Position numbers and translations under genes: made by a program. Below the pieces are notes generated by a model, which did not search any database, was not told the DNA's origin, and was given only the letters and a program-made list of their open reading frames with translations. DNA of 64,000 nucleotides from Bacillota bacterium (lineage in GTDB: Bacteria; Bacillota; Desulfotomaculia; Desulfotomaculales; VENG01). The number at the start of each line of letters is the position of its first letter. The stretch's first letter is position 1. This document shows positions 14,256-23,427 of this stretch, piece after piece. The stretch is from positions 62,001-126,000 of the forward strand of contig VENG01000013.1 of assembly GCA_009711705.1 (NCBI GenBank), in the 5' to 3' direction.

Positions 14256-15308
14256 GTGGGGTATTTTGCAACATTCGCTGCCATTACTACTATACTATTT
14301 GCTTTACTATTGTATTTCCTACGCTATTATCTTCCTTTGCGTACTCCTGTATTATTCCTAATTGTCCTCACATCCTTCCTTTTAACAATGATGTTTCCTT
14401 TTATGAGCAGCATGCTGGAGTGGCATAATTCAATTCTTCTTTTTGCATCATTCATAATACCTTGTGTTTTTGTTATTTATCTGATTGACCAAAATGGCGG
14501 TCCTACCCATAAAGAAGTACTAACTAAGGAACATAAAACGGGAGGTCCGGTCACAGTCGAAGTGAAAGATTTGCCACAACAAAAAATAAAAAATATTGCT
14601 AGCCCTGCGAATGCAGAAGATGCCTCGCATGATATAGAAATCTCAAAGATATCTGCCACTGATTCCCAACAAAATGATCAAGTCCAAAAGACCAATGGAA
14701 TAAAAGAACCAGCAATAGAAAACAGTATAATGTCTTCCACGCATACTGAAGAACATGCTAGTGATGAAGAAGCTCTTGATCCCGGCCTCGTAAAAGCAAA
14801 TTATGACATTACTGCTCCCATCTTTAATATCATACAGATGGACAAGCTGCAGTCAGTGATTGAAATCCCAGGCGATCTGAAACCAGGACAGATTAATATG
14901 GAACATAAGGAAGATGCACTTCAACAAGACAACACTTCTAATCAGATAACTACTTCCGACAACCAAGAAGAGCACGAACCTGTTCCTGATGGGGAAACCC
15001 AGGATAAGAACAACGAAAAATTTGAAGAAAATGTTAATCTCAGTTCTATCATAGCCAAGGGATTCTCACTCCGACTGTCCGGTAATATGGTAGGAGCAGT
15101 TAACTGTTTTATGGATGCAATGCATTTTAGCTCAGATGCCAAACTCAATGTAAAGCTAGGTTTAGAAATAAGTGCAATTTACAATCAAATGGGCCAAAGG
15201 TGGCAGGCTGCGGAGATCTTAAAAATATTATTTGATACATGGGGGGATCAATTAGAGCCGCAAATACAAACAGATCTAATTTCTAACATGAAACGTTTAC
15301 AAAAGTAA
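14256..15308 (+). CDS. Membrane protein with acidic linker and TPR-like tail
   Basis: Three N-terminal membrane segments (about residues 5-75), a long acidic low-complexity linker (about 85-250) and a helical C-terminus (IIAKGFSLRLSGNMVGAVNC to the end) that looks like two or three TPR-type helical hairpins. The GTG at 14256 is the likely start because AAAGGAGGC stands just before it; the upstream ATG at 14235 has no ribosome binding site. It is followed at short distance by PRC-barrel and VanW genes on the same strand, suggesting an envelope-related operon. Precise function unknown. Confidence 0.6.
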   Translation: MGYFATFAAITTILFALLLYFLRYYLPLRTPVLFLIVLTSFLLTMMFPFMSSMLEWHNSILLFASFIIPCVFVIYLIDQNGGPTHKEVLTKEHKTGGPVTVEVKDLPQQKIKNIASPANAEDASHDIEISKISATDSQQNDQVQKTNGIKEPAIENSIMSSTHTEEHASDEEALDPGLVKANYDITAPIFNIIQMDKLQSVIEIPGDLKPGQINMEHKEDALQQDNTSNQITTSDNQEEHEPVPDGETQDKNNEKFEENVNLSSIIAKGFSLRLSGNMVGAVNCFMDAMHFSSDAKLNVKLGLEISAIYNQMGQRWQAAEILKILFDTWGDQLEPQIQTDLISNMKRLQK

Positions 15309-15339
15309 TTTACAACAAATCAAAAACGGAGGGAAAGAC

Positions 15340-16089
15340 ATGAAAAAAACAAAGGAAATTAATGGCTTGCCCGTAATAGCTATTAATGGGGGGGAAAACT
15401 TGGGGCAAATTGAGGCTCTGGTAGTAAACCCTGACACTAAAAGCGTGGAATTTCTCCTGATTAACAGAGAAAAATGGTATCAAGAAATGCGTGTGATTAA
15501 CTATACGGATGTAATAGGCATTGGTGAATCTGCTCTTACTACACAGGATGGCAATAATGTAAAACCCCTCAGCATGAATGCTTCTGCAATAGAGCTATTA
15601 AATAAAAACACTAATGTACTCAATGCGAAAGTCATGACCAATAAGGGGGAAATATTGGGATCCGTAAGCGAGTTTTTTATAGCCGAGGATGATGGCAAAA
15701 TCTCCGGTTACCAGATGGCCGAAAACGGATCTGACTTTATTACTGCGGCTTTAATCCTGACCCTCGGCAGCGAAATGATCATAATAGACGAAAATGCATA
15801 TCAAGAACCGGAAGAAGAATCGAAAGACATAACACAGCCCGAGGAAAATAAACCAACCTCAAACACTACTGAGGTGGAACAGCAGAAAGAACAGGATGAA
15901 AGTGAAAAACCAGTTAAAGTATTTGAAGAACACCAGCGCAAGTACCTTCTTGGGCGCCACACATCTAAAGACATACTGGATGAACATAATAACGTAATTG
16001 TAAAAAAGGGCGAAGAAATAACTGAAGAATTGGTGAAAAAGGTATCCGATGCAGGCAAGTATGTTGAGCTGACCATGAACTCCAAGTAA
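15340..16089 (+). CDS. PRC-barrel domain protein
   Basis: A 249-residue soluble protein. The N-terminal half has two PRC-barrel-like repeats: INGLPVIAINGGENLGQIEA with its following strands (residues 5-75), then VLNAKVMTNKGEILGSVSEF (about 95-150). The second half is an acidic linker and a short conserved tail (KYLLGRHTSKDILDEHNNVI). PRC barrels occur in RimM and in sporulation protein YlmC and usually bind RNA or protein partners. GGAGGG precedes the ATG. Cotranscribed with its neighbours. Confidence 0.75.
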   Translation: MKKTKEINGLPVIAINGGENLGQIEALVVNPDTKSVEFLLINREKWYQEMRVINYTDVIGIGESALTTQDGNNVKPLSMNASAIELLNKNTNVLNAKVMTNKGEILGSVSEFFIAEDDGKISGYQMAENGSDFITAALILTLGSEMIIIDENAYQEPEEESKDITQPEENKPTSNTTEVEQQKEQDESEKPVKVFEEHQRKYLLGRHTSKDILDEHNNVIVKKGEEITEELVKKVSDAGKYVELTMNSK

Positions 16090-16114
16090 GCGCAATCATT
16101 AAGGACGTGATCCG

Positions 16115-17464
16115 GTGTACCGCAAGCTTATATGCATTTTTACTATCCTCACTTCCCAAATAATCATGATTCTTTTGGGTGGAGCCTACTTTCTGGCCAA
16201 TCAGGCAGAAAGGAATATCCTGCCTGGCATCCGGGTTCAAGGTATACCGCTGGGAGATATGACAAAAGAAGAAGCTCTATCTAAACTAAAGCAAAGGTTG
16301 GACACACCGGATAAAAACAAACTGCTGATAACGGCAAATGATCAAGAGTGGGACATTAGTTATCAAGAAATTGGCGTTAACATTGATTATCAAGAGACTG
16401 TAGATAAAGCATTTACAGTGGGTAGAAATGGCAGTTCAGTAAAACAAGGGCTTCAAGCCCTCAGGTTACAATACCTGCAGTTAGACATTCCGGTTAGTTA
16501 TACCTTTCAAAACAAAAAACTCAGAAATAAGATAATTGCCATCAATAACAATTATGAGCAAAGCCCACAAAATGCCCGCCTTCTCTTGCAGAACAAAAAA
16601 ATAACTATGATTAGACACCGGGAAGGCCGGCGCATTAATGTAGGGGCTACAATAGAAAAAATAAAAGAAGGGCACCTGGAAATACACGACTCGTTCCCCG
16701 CAGTAATTGAAACTATTGACCCACAGGTTAAGGCCTCTGACTTATCTTTCATCAACTATATATTAGGTGAGTGCGAGACAAAGTTTAACCCCTATTCACC
16801 TAACAGAGTAACAAATCTTGAGCTTGCATCGCAAAAAATCAACAATACACTATTAAGGCCCGGTGAAGTATTTTCTTTTAACCAACTAGTTGGAAAAAGA
16901 GATAAAAAAAGCGGCTACAAAAATGCACCAATAATTAGTAATACAAATATCTTGTCGGGTCTGGGCGGGGGAATATGCCAGGTATCAACAACTCTTTATG
17001 ATGCAGTACTGCTTGCTAATCTCCATATCGTTGAACGTTACCCACATTCCATGGCCGTAGGATACGTGACACCCGGGTTAGATGCCACTGTAGCATATGG
17101 TTACAAAGACTTTAAGTTCAAAAACACTTATGACAATCCTATTTATATTTTATCTTCTTTGCAGGATAACCGTCTCTCTGTTATTATTTTGGGTAGACAA
17201 AATAATAACAGTACTAGTGTAAAACTGACAACAAAGATAAACAAAATTGTGCCCAATGTAGTGGTCAAAAAGACTTCGACATTAGAAACCGGTTCGCGGG
17301 AAGTTAAGTATTCAGGTAGTCCTGGATATAAGGCAGAAGTCTTCCGTATTCTGATAAAGGACGGGAATGAAATAAGTAAAGAACATATTTCCAGTGATTA
17401 TTACCCTCCCAGGCAGCGAATAGTTCTGGAAGGTCTGGGTAAAGGAGAAGGAGAGAAAGTATAG
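16115..17464 (+). CDS. VanW family cell-wall protein with G5-like tail
   Basis: A 449-residue exported protein. An N-terminal membrane anchor (residues 5-28) is followed by a putative peptidoglycan-binding domain (about 40-200), then the VanW domain (about 230-350) with LLRPGEVFSFNQLVGKR and the glycine motif GLGGGICQVSTTLYDAVL, and a C-terminal G5-like segment. VanW proteins act outside the membrane on or near peptidoglycan; the exact reaction is not established. The start is GTG 16115. It closes the cluster begun at 14256, with only 17 bases to the convergent DUF3786 gene. Confidence 0.85.
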   Translation: MYRKLICIFTILTSQIIMILLGGAYFLANQAERNILPGIRVQGIPLGDMTKEEALSKLKQRLDTPDKNKLLITANDQEWDISYQEIGVNIDYQETVDKAFTVGRNGSSVKQGLQALRLQYLQLDIPVSYTFQNKKLRNKIIAINNNYEQSPQNARLLLQNKKITMIRHREGRRINVGATIEKIKEGHLEIHDSFPAVIETIDPQVKASDLSFINYILGECETKFNPYSPNRVTNLELASQKINNTLLRPGEVFSFNQLVGKRDKKSGYKNAPIISNTNILSGLGGGICQVSTTLYDAVLLANLHIVERYPHSMAVGYVTPGLDATVAYGYKDFKFKNTYDNPIYILSSLQDNRLSVIILGRQNNNSTSVKLTTKINKIVPNVVVKKTSTLETGSREVKYSGSPGYKAEVFRILIKDGNEISKEHISSDYYPPRQRIVLEGLGKGEGEKV

Positions 17465-17481
17465 CTATCCTAATTAATGTA

Positions 17482-18126
17482 CTATTCCTTCTTACCCAGC
17501 CAATTAACTTCCTGTTTAGCTGCTGCTCTTTGATCAATGTGGCCCAACAATTTCGTGGCCAGTTCAACTCCCAGCACCCACAGGGCGGCTGTACTTAAAT
17601 GAGTGGACGCCACAGAATCAAACAAAATGTTGGCTTGGGCGCGAAATTCTTCGTCACCTTCCCATAACGTTACAGCCAGGGGAAGTTTGGGCAGGGCGGG
17701 TACGGAAAAACCCAAGTCTCCCATTTTTATAGGTGTCCCACCCAGTTGGCGTGCCGCTCTGGCAAATTCCTCCGGGCTACAGCCAAATTGATTGGCCACC
17801 GGGATGGTGGCGTCTGTCTGGAAAGGTATATAGTGATGCCTCCCGTCCGGTAGTTCAAGGAAGGAAATCCATTTCTCCCGGGGTGGAAGACCGCTTGCAT
17901 AACATAAATACTGCAGGATCAAGGTACGATCATTATAGGGCACACTTTTTCCATTTAAAGTGACCCTGCCTTCCCTGTCGATTTGATGCTTCAGGTTGAA
18001 GTAAGAGAGGGTAAATATGGCCTGCTTGGCGTGGTACACCGCACCACTTCTCAGGGTAACATCGCCGGGGTCATGCTGCCTAAACTCTTTTACCGCTTCT
18101 TGATAGGCGGAAATAATATTACACAT
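17482..18126 (-). CDS. DUF3786 family protein
   Basis: A 214-residue soluble protein with the pattern of DUF3786: a conserved LQYLCYASGLPPREKWISFL segment, GRHHYIPFQTDA, and LGDLGFSVPALPKLPLAVTL with WEGDEEF. The family is common in anaerobes and often near corrinoid or C1 metabolism genes, but its function is unknown. It stands alone on the minus strand, convergent with the VanW gene and upstream of tRNA-Arg. Confidence 0.75.
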   Translation of the reverse strand: MCNIISAYQEAVKEFRQHDPGDVTLRSGAVYHAKQAIFTLSYFNLKHQIDREGRVTLNGKSVPYNDRTLILQYLCYASGLPPREKWISFLELPDGRHHYIPFQTDATIPVANQFGCSPEEFARAARQLGGTPIKMGDLGFSVPALPKLPLAVTLWEGDEEFRAQANILFDSVASTHLSTAALWVLGVELATKLLGHIDQRAAAKQEVNWLGKKE

Positions 18127-18258
18127 ATTCTTGCCCCCTTATAACTTTTAAACAACATTAATGCCTCAAAATCTCAACCCAACCCAAACATTACCTCTTG
18201 CATTATTATTTATTTTCGGTATAATAGATTTTGCGGCTAATTTTATAATATTATTTTG

Positions 18259-18333
18259 GCGCCTATAGCTCAGGGGATAGAGCGCCGGCCTCCGGAGCCG
18301 GAAGCCCAGGTTCGATTCCTGGTAGGCGCACCA
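18259..18333 (+). tRNA. tRNA-Arg (anticodon CCG)
   Basis: A full cloverleaf can be drawn: acceptor GCGCCTA/TAGGCGC, D-arm with AGCTCAGGGGATAGAGC, anticodon stem CCGGC/GCCGG around CTCCGGA (anticodon CCG, codon CGG), T-arm CCAGG-TTCGATT-CCTGG. The discriminator is A and the CCA end is encoded. Confidence 0.95.
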
Positions 18334-18340
18334 TCTGAAG

Positions 18341-18370
18341 AAAGCAGTACGGGTAACCGTACTGCTTTTT
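18341..18370 (+). terminator. Terminator of the tRNA-Arg transcript
   Basis: AAAGCAGTACGG pairs perfectly with CCGTACTGCTTT around GTAA, followed by a T-run, eight bases after the tRNA CCA end. Confidence 0.85.
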
Positions 18371-18400
18371 AAGTACTTAAAGACAAAAAATTTCTTCTTA

Positions 18401-18620
18401 GACAGGATTAACAGGATCAACAGGATTTTTAGCTTTGCTTATTATTCTTCATTATTTCTTTGCATACAATATTTATTAGCATTAATTTGTCTTGGCGGTT
18501 TTGTTATATTTTTAATAATTCTAACTCTTAGTTAACTCTTTTAAGCTTAACATTACAACCAATTGTATATTATTTATGTTATCTTTTAATCCCTTATCCT
18601 GCGAATCCTGTAATCCTGTC
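18401..18620. repeat. Inverted dispersed repeat pair flanking 165 bp
   Basis: GACAGGATTAACAGGAT with further CAGGAT units at 18401-18430 is the inverse complement of ATCCTGCGAATCCTGTAATCCTGTC at 18596-18620. The same motif pair recurs at 26926-27008 in the opposite order. The AT-rich 165 bases between the arms here hold no gene. This is an intergenic repeat family, possibly MITE-like. Confidence 0.7.
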
Positions 18621-18659
18621 TAATGTGTTTGCCCAAGGATCTTAAAGCGAATAACTTCC

Positions 18660-19238
18660 TTAATCAAAAAGCTCTAACTGCCCGCCGCTATACTTACCCA
18701 CTAGGGACGGGTCTTCTTCACCGTAATAAAAATCAACCTTGATATCATGGCCCCTGCGTTCCACCCCGTTTTTTTTAACCCACCTGCTTAACATTCCGGA
18801 CAATTCTTCCGCCAACTGCTGCTTTTGCTCACAGGACAAAGCCGGCCATCTTTCCGATGCCGATACCGCCAGCTTGTCAAACGGCCTCCTGGCTGAAAGC
18901 CTGGAACGCCTGCGAAAGGAACGGTCCCAAACCACTCCACCTATAATATCAAACCGTTTTTCCAGCGCTGATAAAAATTCCTCCCCTTGATCATTGAGCC
19001 TGTCTTCCACCTTCTCAGCCGATATGTGAATCACATACCTGTAAGCGAGCCAGAGCAGAAATGCTACCGGGATAAACAGCATCAAAAAATAACATAAAAA
19101 CCAAAAAGCCATGTAGCCACCCACCTCAATAGCGGCAGCACCCACAGCAATGGGTCCTAAAAAGGCCAGCAGCCCGAGTAAGAGGCGTTTAAGTTTATCA
19201 TTTTTCTCCTGAGGCATGACAGACGATACCTCCTTCAA
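18660..19238 (-). CDS. Hypothetical membrane protein with two helices
   Basis: A 192-residue protein with two membrane segments (about residues 20-40 and 45-70) and a large soluble C-terminal part rich in charged residues (FDKLAVSASERWPALSCEQK). No known domain recognised. A plausible later start is the second methionine (MPQEKND), but TCCTTTG-type spacing does not decide. It stands alone on the minus strand between tRNA-Arg and bactofilin. Confidence 0.5.
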   Translation of the reverse strand: MKEVSSVMPQEKNDKLKRLLLGLLAFLGPIAVGAAAIEVGGYMAFWFLCYFLMLFIPVAFLLWLAYRYVIHISAEKVEDRLNDQGEEFLSALEKRFDIIGGVVWDRSFRRRSRLSARRPFDKLAVSASERWPALSCEQKQQLAEELSGMLSRWVKKNGVERRGHDIKVDFYYGEEDPSLVGKYSGGQLELFD

Positions 19239-19474
19239 AGTGCAGATGTTGGAAGTAAGAAGTTATAGGATAAAGGTTAGAAGTTAAAGGTTAGAAAAAT
19301 AACATTTAGCACAATCAGCATATGCTAAGAACCAGCCGTAAAATTATTGTTTTCTCCGGCGAGGTTCCGGTAACCTATCAAAAAGCATAGGTAAGTATAT
19401 CCACTAGGTCAAAACATATTAAAATCCCCTTCAAGTGTACTAAATGTTACGCATTAAAGGGGATATGGACGTGA
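19239..19474. repeat. Intergenic stretch with short tandem-like repeats
   Basis: Contains imperfect repeats of AAGTTA and AAGGTTAGAA at about 19256-19297. No gene seen. The remainder is AT-rich and may hold a promoter for the 18660-19238 gene. Confidence 0.35.
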
Positions 19475-19930
19475 TTATCCTGCTTTTTTATCTTTATTGT
19501 TTGCGGTTTTTGCCGTTTTGTTGTTATCCTTTTCTTCGTGCTCTTTTAACTTTTTATTATTTTTACTGCGAGACTCATCGCGCTCATTCATTTCGCTTTT
19601 ACCCTTGAACACCCCGCCCTCGTTAACCACAAGCTTATCCACTTCTATATCGCCGTATAATTTTCCAGTTCTGTCCAGTTCCAGCTTGCCTTCCAGAAAC
19701 ACATCTCCGCGCACCTCTCCGGCCACGGTAGCGTTTCGACCTTTGACCACAGCCTTGATCACCGCAGATTTTCCCACTACGATATCGCCTTGAACCATAA
19801 TTTCACCGTCCACCCTGCCATCGACACGCAGCGTACCCTCCACTTTAAGTGAACCGGTAAACGTAGCCCCATTTCCGATCACCGTATCAAGCTTTTCATT
19901 AATGACATGCTTGTTATTCTTTCCAAACAA
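19475..19930 (-). CDS. Bactofilin (polymer-forming cytoskeletal protein)
   Basis: A 151-residue protein. The central beta-helix domain (about residues 15-105) is built of short repeats such as FTGSLKVEGTLRVDGRVDGE and VFLEGKLELDRTGKLYGDIE, the hallmark of bactofilins; a long lysine-rich tail follows. Bactofilins form membrane-bound filaments that place cell-wall enzymes. The gene lies 46 bases after an M23 peptidase gene on the same strand, a recurrent pairing in which the scaffold directs the peptidase. Confidence 0.9.
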   Translation of the reverse strand: MFGKNNKHVINEKLDTVIGNGATFTGSLKVEGTLRVDGRVDGEIMVQGDIVVGKSAVIKAVVKGRNATVAGEVRGDVFLEGKLELDRTGKLYGDIEVDKLVVNEGGVFKGKSEMNERDESRSKNNKKLKEHEEKDNNKTAKTANNKDKKAG

Positions 19931-19976
19931 ACCTATCTACTCCTTCTGTCAGGGATTTTGCCCGGATCCGTGCTTT

Positions 19977-20972
19977 CTAACTATAAATTCCGGGATCTAC
20001 ATTTACTCCGTTGGATAATACTTCGTAATGGACGTGGGGACCGGTGGAATTCCCGGTACTGCCTACTCGGGATATTATTTTACCTCTTTGTACAATATCA
20101 CCCACATCTACCAAAAGACTGGAATTATGTGCGTACATGGTTCTAAACCCGTAAGGATGCTGGATAATGACTGTCCGTCCGTACCCGCTTCTGTAACCGG
20201 CAAAAATCACCCTGCCTTTTCCTGTGGCAACCACCGTTGCACCATACGAAGCAGCTATATCCAGAGCAGGGTGGAATTCAGTTCCCCCGGAAAAAGGCGA
20301 ATCCCTGTAGCCATAGGCACAGGTAATATTACCTATCACCGGCATACCATATGGCCTGGCTGCCAGGTAATCTTTCCTTTTTTCTACATCCTCTTTCAGT
20401 ACCTGCAGCTCTTCTTTCATATCACCTGTCCGTGCAGACACATATGATACTATATCTTCAACCGTAGAATACCTGGTATTCCATTCTTCTGACTGTTCAC
20501 CTAAAGACGGGCGCACTAAGAAAGAAAGCATGTATTTACGTTCCCCGGCTTCAGGCCGAGCGGGGCCGCCGCCCCTACCGGATAAAGAATCATCGCGGGA
20601 GGATCTGGCTCCGGACCTATTAGCAAGTTTCCCGTCCTTAAGTAAATTCCGGACATCTTTCTCCAGAAATTCCACCTCCTGCATCTGTTCATGCAGTTTA
20701 GTGGCCTCGGTTTCCAGTGACTTTAACTTTAACTCCTGTTTCTTATTGATAGAGCGCAGGGCATCAAGCTCATCGATACTTTCCCTCATGTACCAGTATT
20801 TAAAACCAAACCAAATGAGGGAAATAACCATCCCGGCAAGCACTACTGAAATGATCTTTAAAAACCACGCGGGAATACTCATACTGGAAACAGATTGTTT
20901 TGAATGCGGTATGAACATTAAAGTAAATGAAGAAGGCCGAGAACGGGAAGGCCTAATCTTTTCTCCCAACAA
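19977..20972 (-). CDS. Membrane-anchored M23 (LytM) peptidoglycan peptidase
   Basis: A 331-residue protein: cytoplasmic N-terminus, one membrane segment (about residues 36-58), a coiled coil (60-115), a linker, and a C-terminal M23 domain (about 215-331). Zinc ligands are visible in FHPALDIA (HxxxD) and GPHVHYEV (HxH), so the enzyme should be active. It cuts peptide cross-links outside the membrane. Probably cotranscribed with the bactofilin, its likely scaffold. Confidence 0.9.
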   Translation of the reverse strand: MLGEKIRPSRSRPSSFTLMFIPHSKQSVSSMSIPAWFLKIISVVLAGMVISLIWFGFKYWYMRESIDELDALRSINKKQELKLKSLETEATKLHEQMQEVEFLEKDVRNLLKDGKLANRSGARSSRDDSLSGRGGGPARPEAGERKYMLSFLVRPSLGEQSEEWNTRYSTVEDIVSYVSARTGDMKEELQVLKEDVEKRKDYLAARPYGMPVIGNITCAYGYRDSPFSGGTEFHPALDIAASYGATVVATGKGRVIFAGYRSGYGRTVIIQHPYGFRTMYAHNSSLLVDVGDIVQRGKIISRVGSTGNSTGPHVHYEVLSNGVNVDPGIYS

Positions 20973-21093
20973 AATATCAACTCCAAAGGAAGCTATGGTA
21001 CATATTTCTACATATTTATAAACTAATTAGATGCTTAGGAGGAAAATTCCTGCCAATTTATTATTTTGATTGTCCCTTTGGAGATAAAAAAGA

Positions 21094-21147
21094 AAAATGG
21101 GACAGGCACCTTTTTAAAATAGCGAAAAAAGGAACCAGTCCCATTTT
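21094..21147. repeat. Intergenic hairpin repeat with GGGAC ends
   Basis: AAAATGGGAC and CACCTTTTT on the left are mirrored by AAAAAAGG and GTCCCATTTT on the right, making an imperfect stem of about 22 bp. It may serve as a terminator for the rimI unit but has the look of a small dispersed element; related GGGAC/GTCCC scraps occur near 34700 and 47900. Confidence 0.55.
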
Positions 21148-21164
21148 GATAGTTATTGGTTAAA

Positions 21165-21647
21165 TTACTTTGCAATATTAGTCCATTCTTGCGCCAGACC
21201 AGGCTCTAAATGATCCCTCCACATGATAATAGCATCTTCGTTATTATCTGAATAATATTTCTTACGGCAACCGCGGTCCACGAACCCCAGGCGCCGGTAC
21301 AACTGCCTGGCCTGAGTATTGGAAACACGCACTTCCAATGTCATCTTGGAAGCCCCGAAGAAACAGGCTCGGGCCATCATCTCCAGCATTATATTTTCAC
21401 CGTACTTATTACCCCGCTGAGAGGGACAGACGGCAATATTAGTAATGTGGGCATCGCTTAGGATCACCCACATACCCGCGTAACCAATTATTTTATCTTC
21501 CTTTAAGGCTACAATGTAATGAGCTAAGTTGTTATAAGTAATTTCGTACATAAATGCACTGGCGGACCATGGGGAAGAAAAGCACTGCTCTTCTATTTGC
21601 ACCACCTGCTCTATATAGTCAAACCGCATTTCTTCAAATTCAAGCAA
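21165..21647 (-). CDS. rimI: Ribosomal protein S18-alanine N-acetyltransferase
   Basis: GNAT acetyltransferase of about 160 residues that acetylates the N-terminal alanine of ribosomal protein S18. The acetyl-CoA loop is visible as VCPSQRGNKYGENIM, and TLEVRVSNTQARQLYRRLGF is the RimI signature. The frame opens to ATG 21668, but AGGAGGG stands directly before TTG 21647, the likelier start. It follows tsaB and tsaE, the usual Firmicute order tsaE-tsaB-rimI, and is probably cotranscribed with them. Confidence 0.9.
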   Translation of the reverse strand: MLEFEEMRFDYIEQVVQIEEQCFSSPWSASAFMYEITYNNLAHYIVALKEDKIIGYAGMWVILSDAHITNIAVCPSQRGNKYGENIMLEMMARACFFGASKMTLEVRVSNTQARQLYRRLGFVDRGCRKKYYSDNNEDAIIMWRDHLEPGLAQEWTNIAK

Positions 21648-21658
21648 TTCATTCCCTC

Positions 21659-22366
21659 CTAGCTGCATTCAACCCCGCACCGGTGTTTTTCCATCCACTT
21701 CACTTCTGCCTCAGACAGGCGTACATACTGTGGACGCAACTCAAAAGAGGTGGTATATTCTCCCGCCTTAATGCGGCTTAAGCCCAAGCATGCTATCTCG
21801 CTCCCCCCGGGGAGAAGAGAAGATACAGGAACAAAAGAAACCTTCGGGCCCAGTTCTTGCGACAGCTGTTCACGGTAAGTCATTACTCCGTCCCCCAGCA
21901 TCACCACGTCTTCTTGGCATGCGCTGAGTATGCGGACAAGGCTTTTAATATCCAAAGCCACAGGGCCCTTTATGCAGATGCCACTTCTATATATACCGGC
22001 ATAGACTTCATTCTTTTTGGCATCCAGAATGGGACACACGAGCTTATCTTCGGCAGAAAATCTTAAAGCCAGCGCATCCAGAGTAGAAACGCCTACAATG
22101 GCAAGGTTTGTAACATGGGCCAATGTTTTGGCGGTACTCATACCAATGCGTAGCCCTGTAAAAGAGCCCGGCCCGGCAGAAACTGCAATCCCACTCAACT
22201 CACTTAATTCTATTCCTGCTTCCTCCAGCACAGCCTTGATCATAGGAAGTAAATTAACTGAGTGGGTTTTGCGGTTATTGACCATACGCTCCGCCAGCAC
22301 CTTGTCTTCCTCCACCACTGCCACCGCAGCTACCGGCGTCGCCGCTTCAATTCCCAGTACGTACAT
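21659..22366 (-). CDS. tsaB: tRNA threonylcarbamoyladenosine biosynthesis protein TsaB
   Basis: A 235-residue ASKHA-fold protein that, with TsaD and TsaE, makes the t6A37 modification of ANN-decoding tRNAs. Signatures are LGIEAATPVAAVAVV at the start and GIAVSAGPGSFTGLRIGMST in the middle. Length is normal. It overlaps the end of tsaE by 20 bases. Confidence 0.95.
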   Translation of the reverse strand: MYVLGIEAATPVAAVAVVEEDKVLAERMVNNRKTHSVNLLPMIKAVLEEAGIELSELSGIAVSAGPGSFTGLRIGMSTAKTLAHVTNLAIVGVSTLDALALRFSAEDKLVCPILDAKKNEVYAGIYRSGICIKGPVALDIKSLVRILSACQEDVVMLGDGVMTYREQLSQELGPKVSFVPVSSLLPGGSEIACLGLSRIKAGEYTTSFELRPQYVRLSEAEVKWMEKHRCGVECS

Positions 22367-22826
22367 TTCTTTTCAGCTCCTCGGCCAGGTGAATATACCG
22401 GTCACCAAGTCCTTCCAGGGTGATTTCCCGTATATCTTCATCTTCACCCGCTGTCATTATAAAGATATTCAAGCGCGAGGCCGGAAGTATTTCACTTATC
22501 CTTCCGGCCCATTCTAATAAAGTTATTCCCTCACCGAAAAAGTATTCTTCATAGCCCAGGTCAACCATATCTTCCGAGTCTTCCAGCCGGTAGACATCCA
22601 TATGGAAAAGGGGGATGCGTCCCTGGTATTCATTAATTAACGTAAAAGTGGGGCTGGTGACAGGCTCATTTACCCCTAGGCCCCGCGCCACACCACGGGC
22701 CAGACACGTTTTGCCCGCCCCAAGATCTCCATAAAGACAAAAAATATCCCCCGGAACCGCCAGAGAGCCCAGGTACTCTCCCACAGCTTCAGTTTCCAGG
22801 GGCGATGTTGTTCTTAATACAGGCAT
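22347..22826 (-). CDS. tsaE: tRNA threonylcarbamoyladenosine biosynthesis ATPase TsaE
   Basis: A 159-residue P-loop ATPase that drives the TsaBD complex. Walker A YGDLGAGKTCLARG and the following SPTFTLINEY and FHMDVYRLED motifs are diagnostic. First gene of the tsaE-tsaB-rimI operon on the minus strand. Confidence 0.95.
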   Translation of the reverse strand: MPVLRTTSPLETEAVGEYLGSLAVPGDIFCLYGDLGAGKTCLARGVARGLGVNEPVTSPTFTLINEYQGRIPLFHMDVYRLEDSEDMVDLGYEEYFFGEGITLLEWAGRISEILPASRLNIFIMTAGEDEDIREITLEGLGDRYIHLAEELKRNVRTGN

Positions 22827-22907
22827 TTTACCACCTCTGTTTTATTATAACCAATGCCGTCTCGGCTGTAACCCCTTTCCGATAAGAAATATAGGTGAGG
22901 AAATAAT

Positions 22908-23306
22908 TTAACAACTTAATGCAACGCTATTACTGCACTTTTTTTGGCGAAAGTCACTTAGCAAAATCTTAATAAATTCCACATCAAAGGGCTTGGTCAA
23001 GCACATAACAGCTCCTTTTTTGCGCAGATCCTCCAGGGCTTCATCCGAGCCATAAGCAGTCATCATTACTACCGGCAGATTGGGAGTCAATATTTTCATT
23101 TTTTCCAGGGCCTCTACTCCACCCATAACAGGCATCCGAATATCCATAATTACCAAGTCCGGCTTCCACTTTTTTACCAGTTCTACAGCCTCTTTGCCGT
23201 TCTGTGCTTCGCGCACATTATCGCCCTGTTCTGAAACAATTATCCCCAACAATTGACGTACACCCGGCTGATCATCAACCACCAAAATATCTAATTTATT
23301 AACCAT
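22908..23306 (-). CDS. Stand-alone receiver domain (Spo0F/CheY-like)
   Basis: A single REC domain of about 132 residues: acidic pair in LVVDDQPG, phospho-acceptor Asp in LVIMDIRMPVMGG, Thr in VMMTAYG and Lys in LTKPFD, all intact. The likely start is ATG 23306 (MVNKLDIL). With no output domain it should pass phosphate or bind a partner, like Spo0F in the sporulation phosphorelay; identity with Spo0F itself is possible but not shown. It stands alone on the minus strand. Confidence 0.85.
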   Translation of the reverse strand: MVNKLDILVVDDQPGVRQLLGIIVSEQGDNVREAQNGKEAVELVKKWKPDLVIMDIRMPVMGGVEALEKMKILTPNLPVVMMTAYGSDEALEDLRKKGAVMCLTKPFDVEFIKILLSDFRQKKCSNSVALSC

Positions 23307-23427
23307 GCCCGACCCCCCGTATAACACATCATGAAAAAAATGTAATATTTCTTCTTTAACTAGACTATTCGACGGTAAAATTTGTTATCCTTCCACATTG
23401 CTAACTTTTTTTAACAAATTACCTAAA

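Noticed and set aside
18166..18420. Minus-strand frame across tRNA-Arg
   Set aside because: It is antisense to the tRNA and its terminator; such frames are a common false call.
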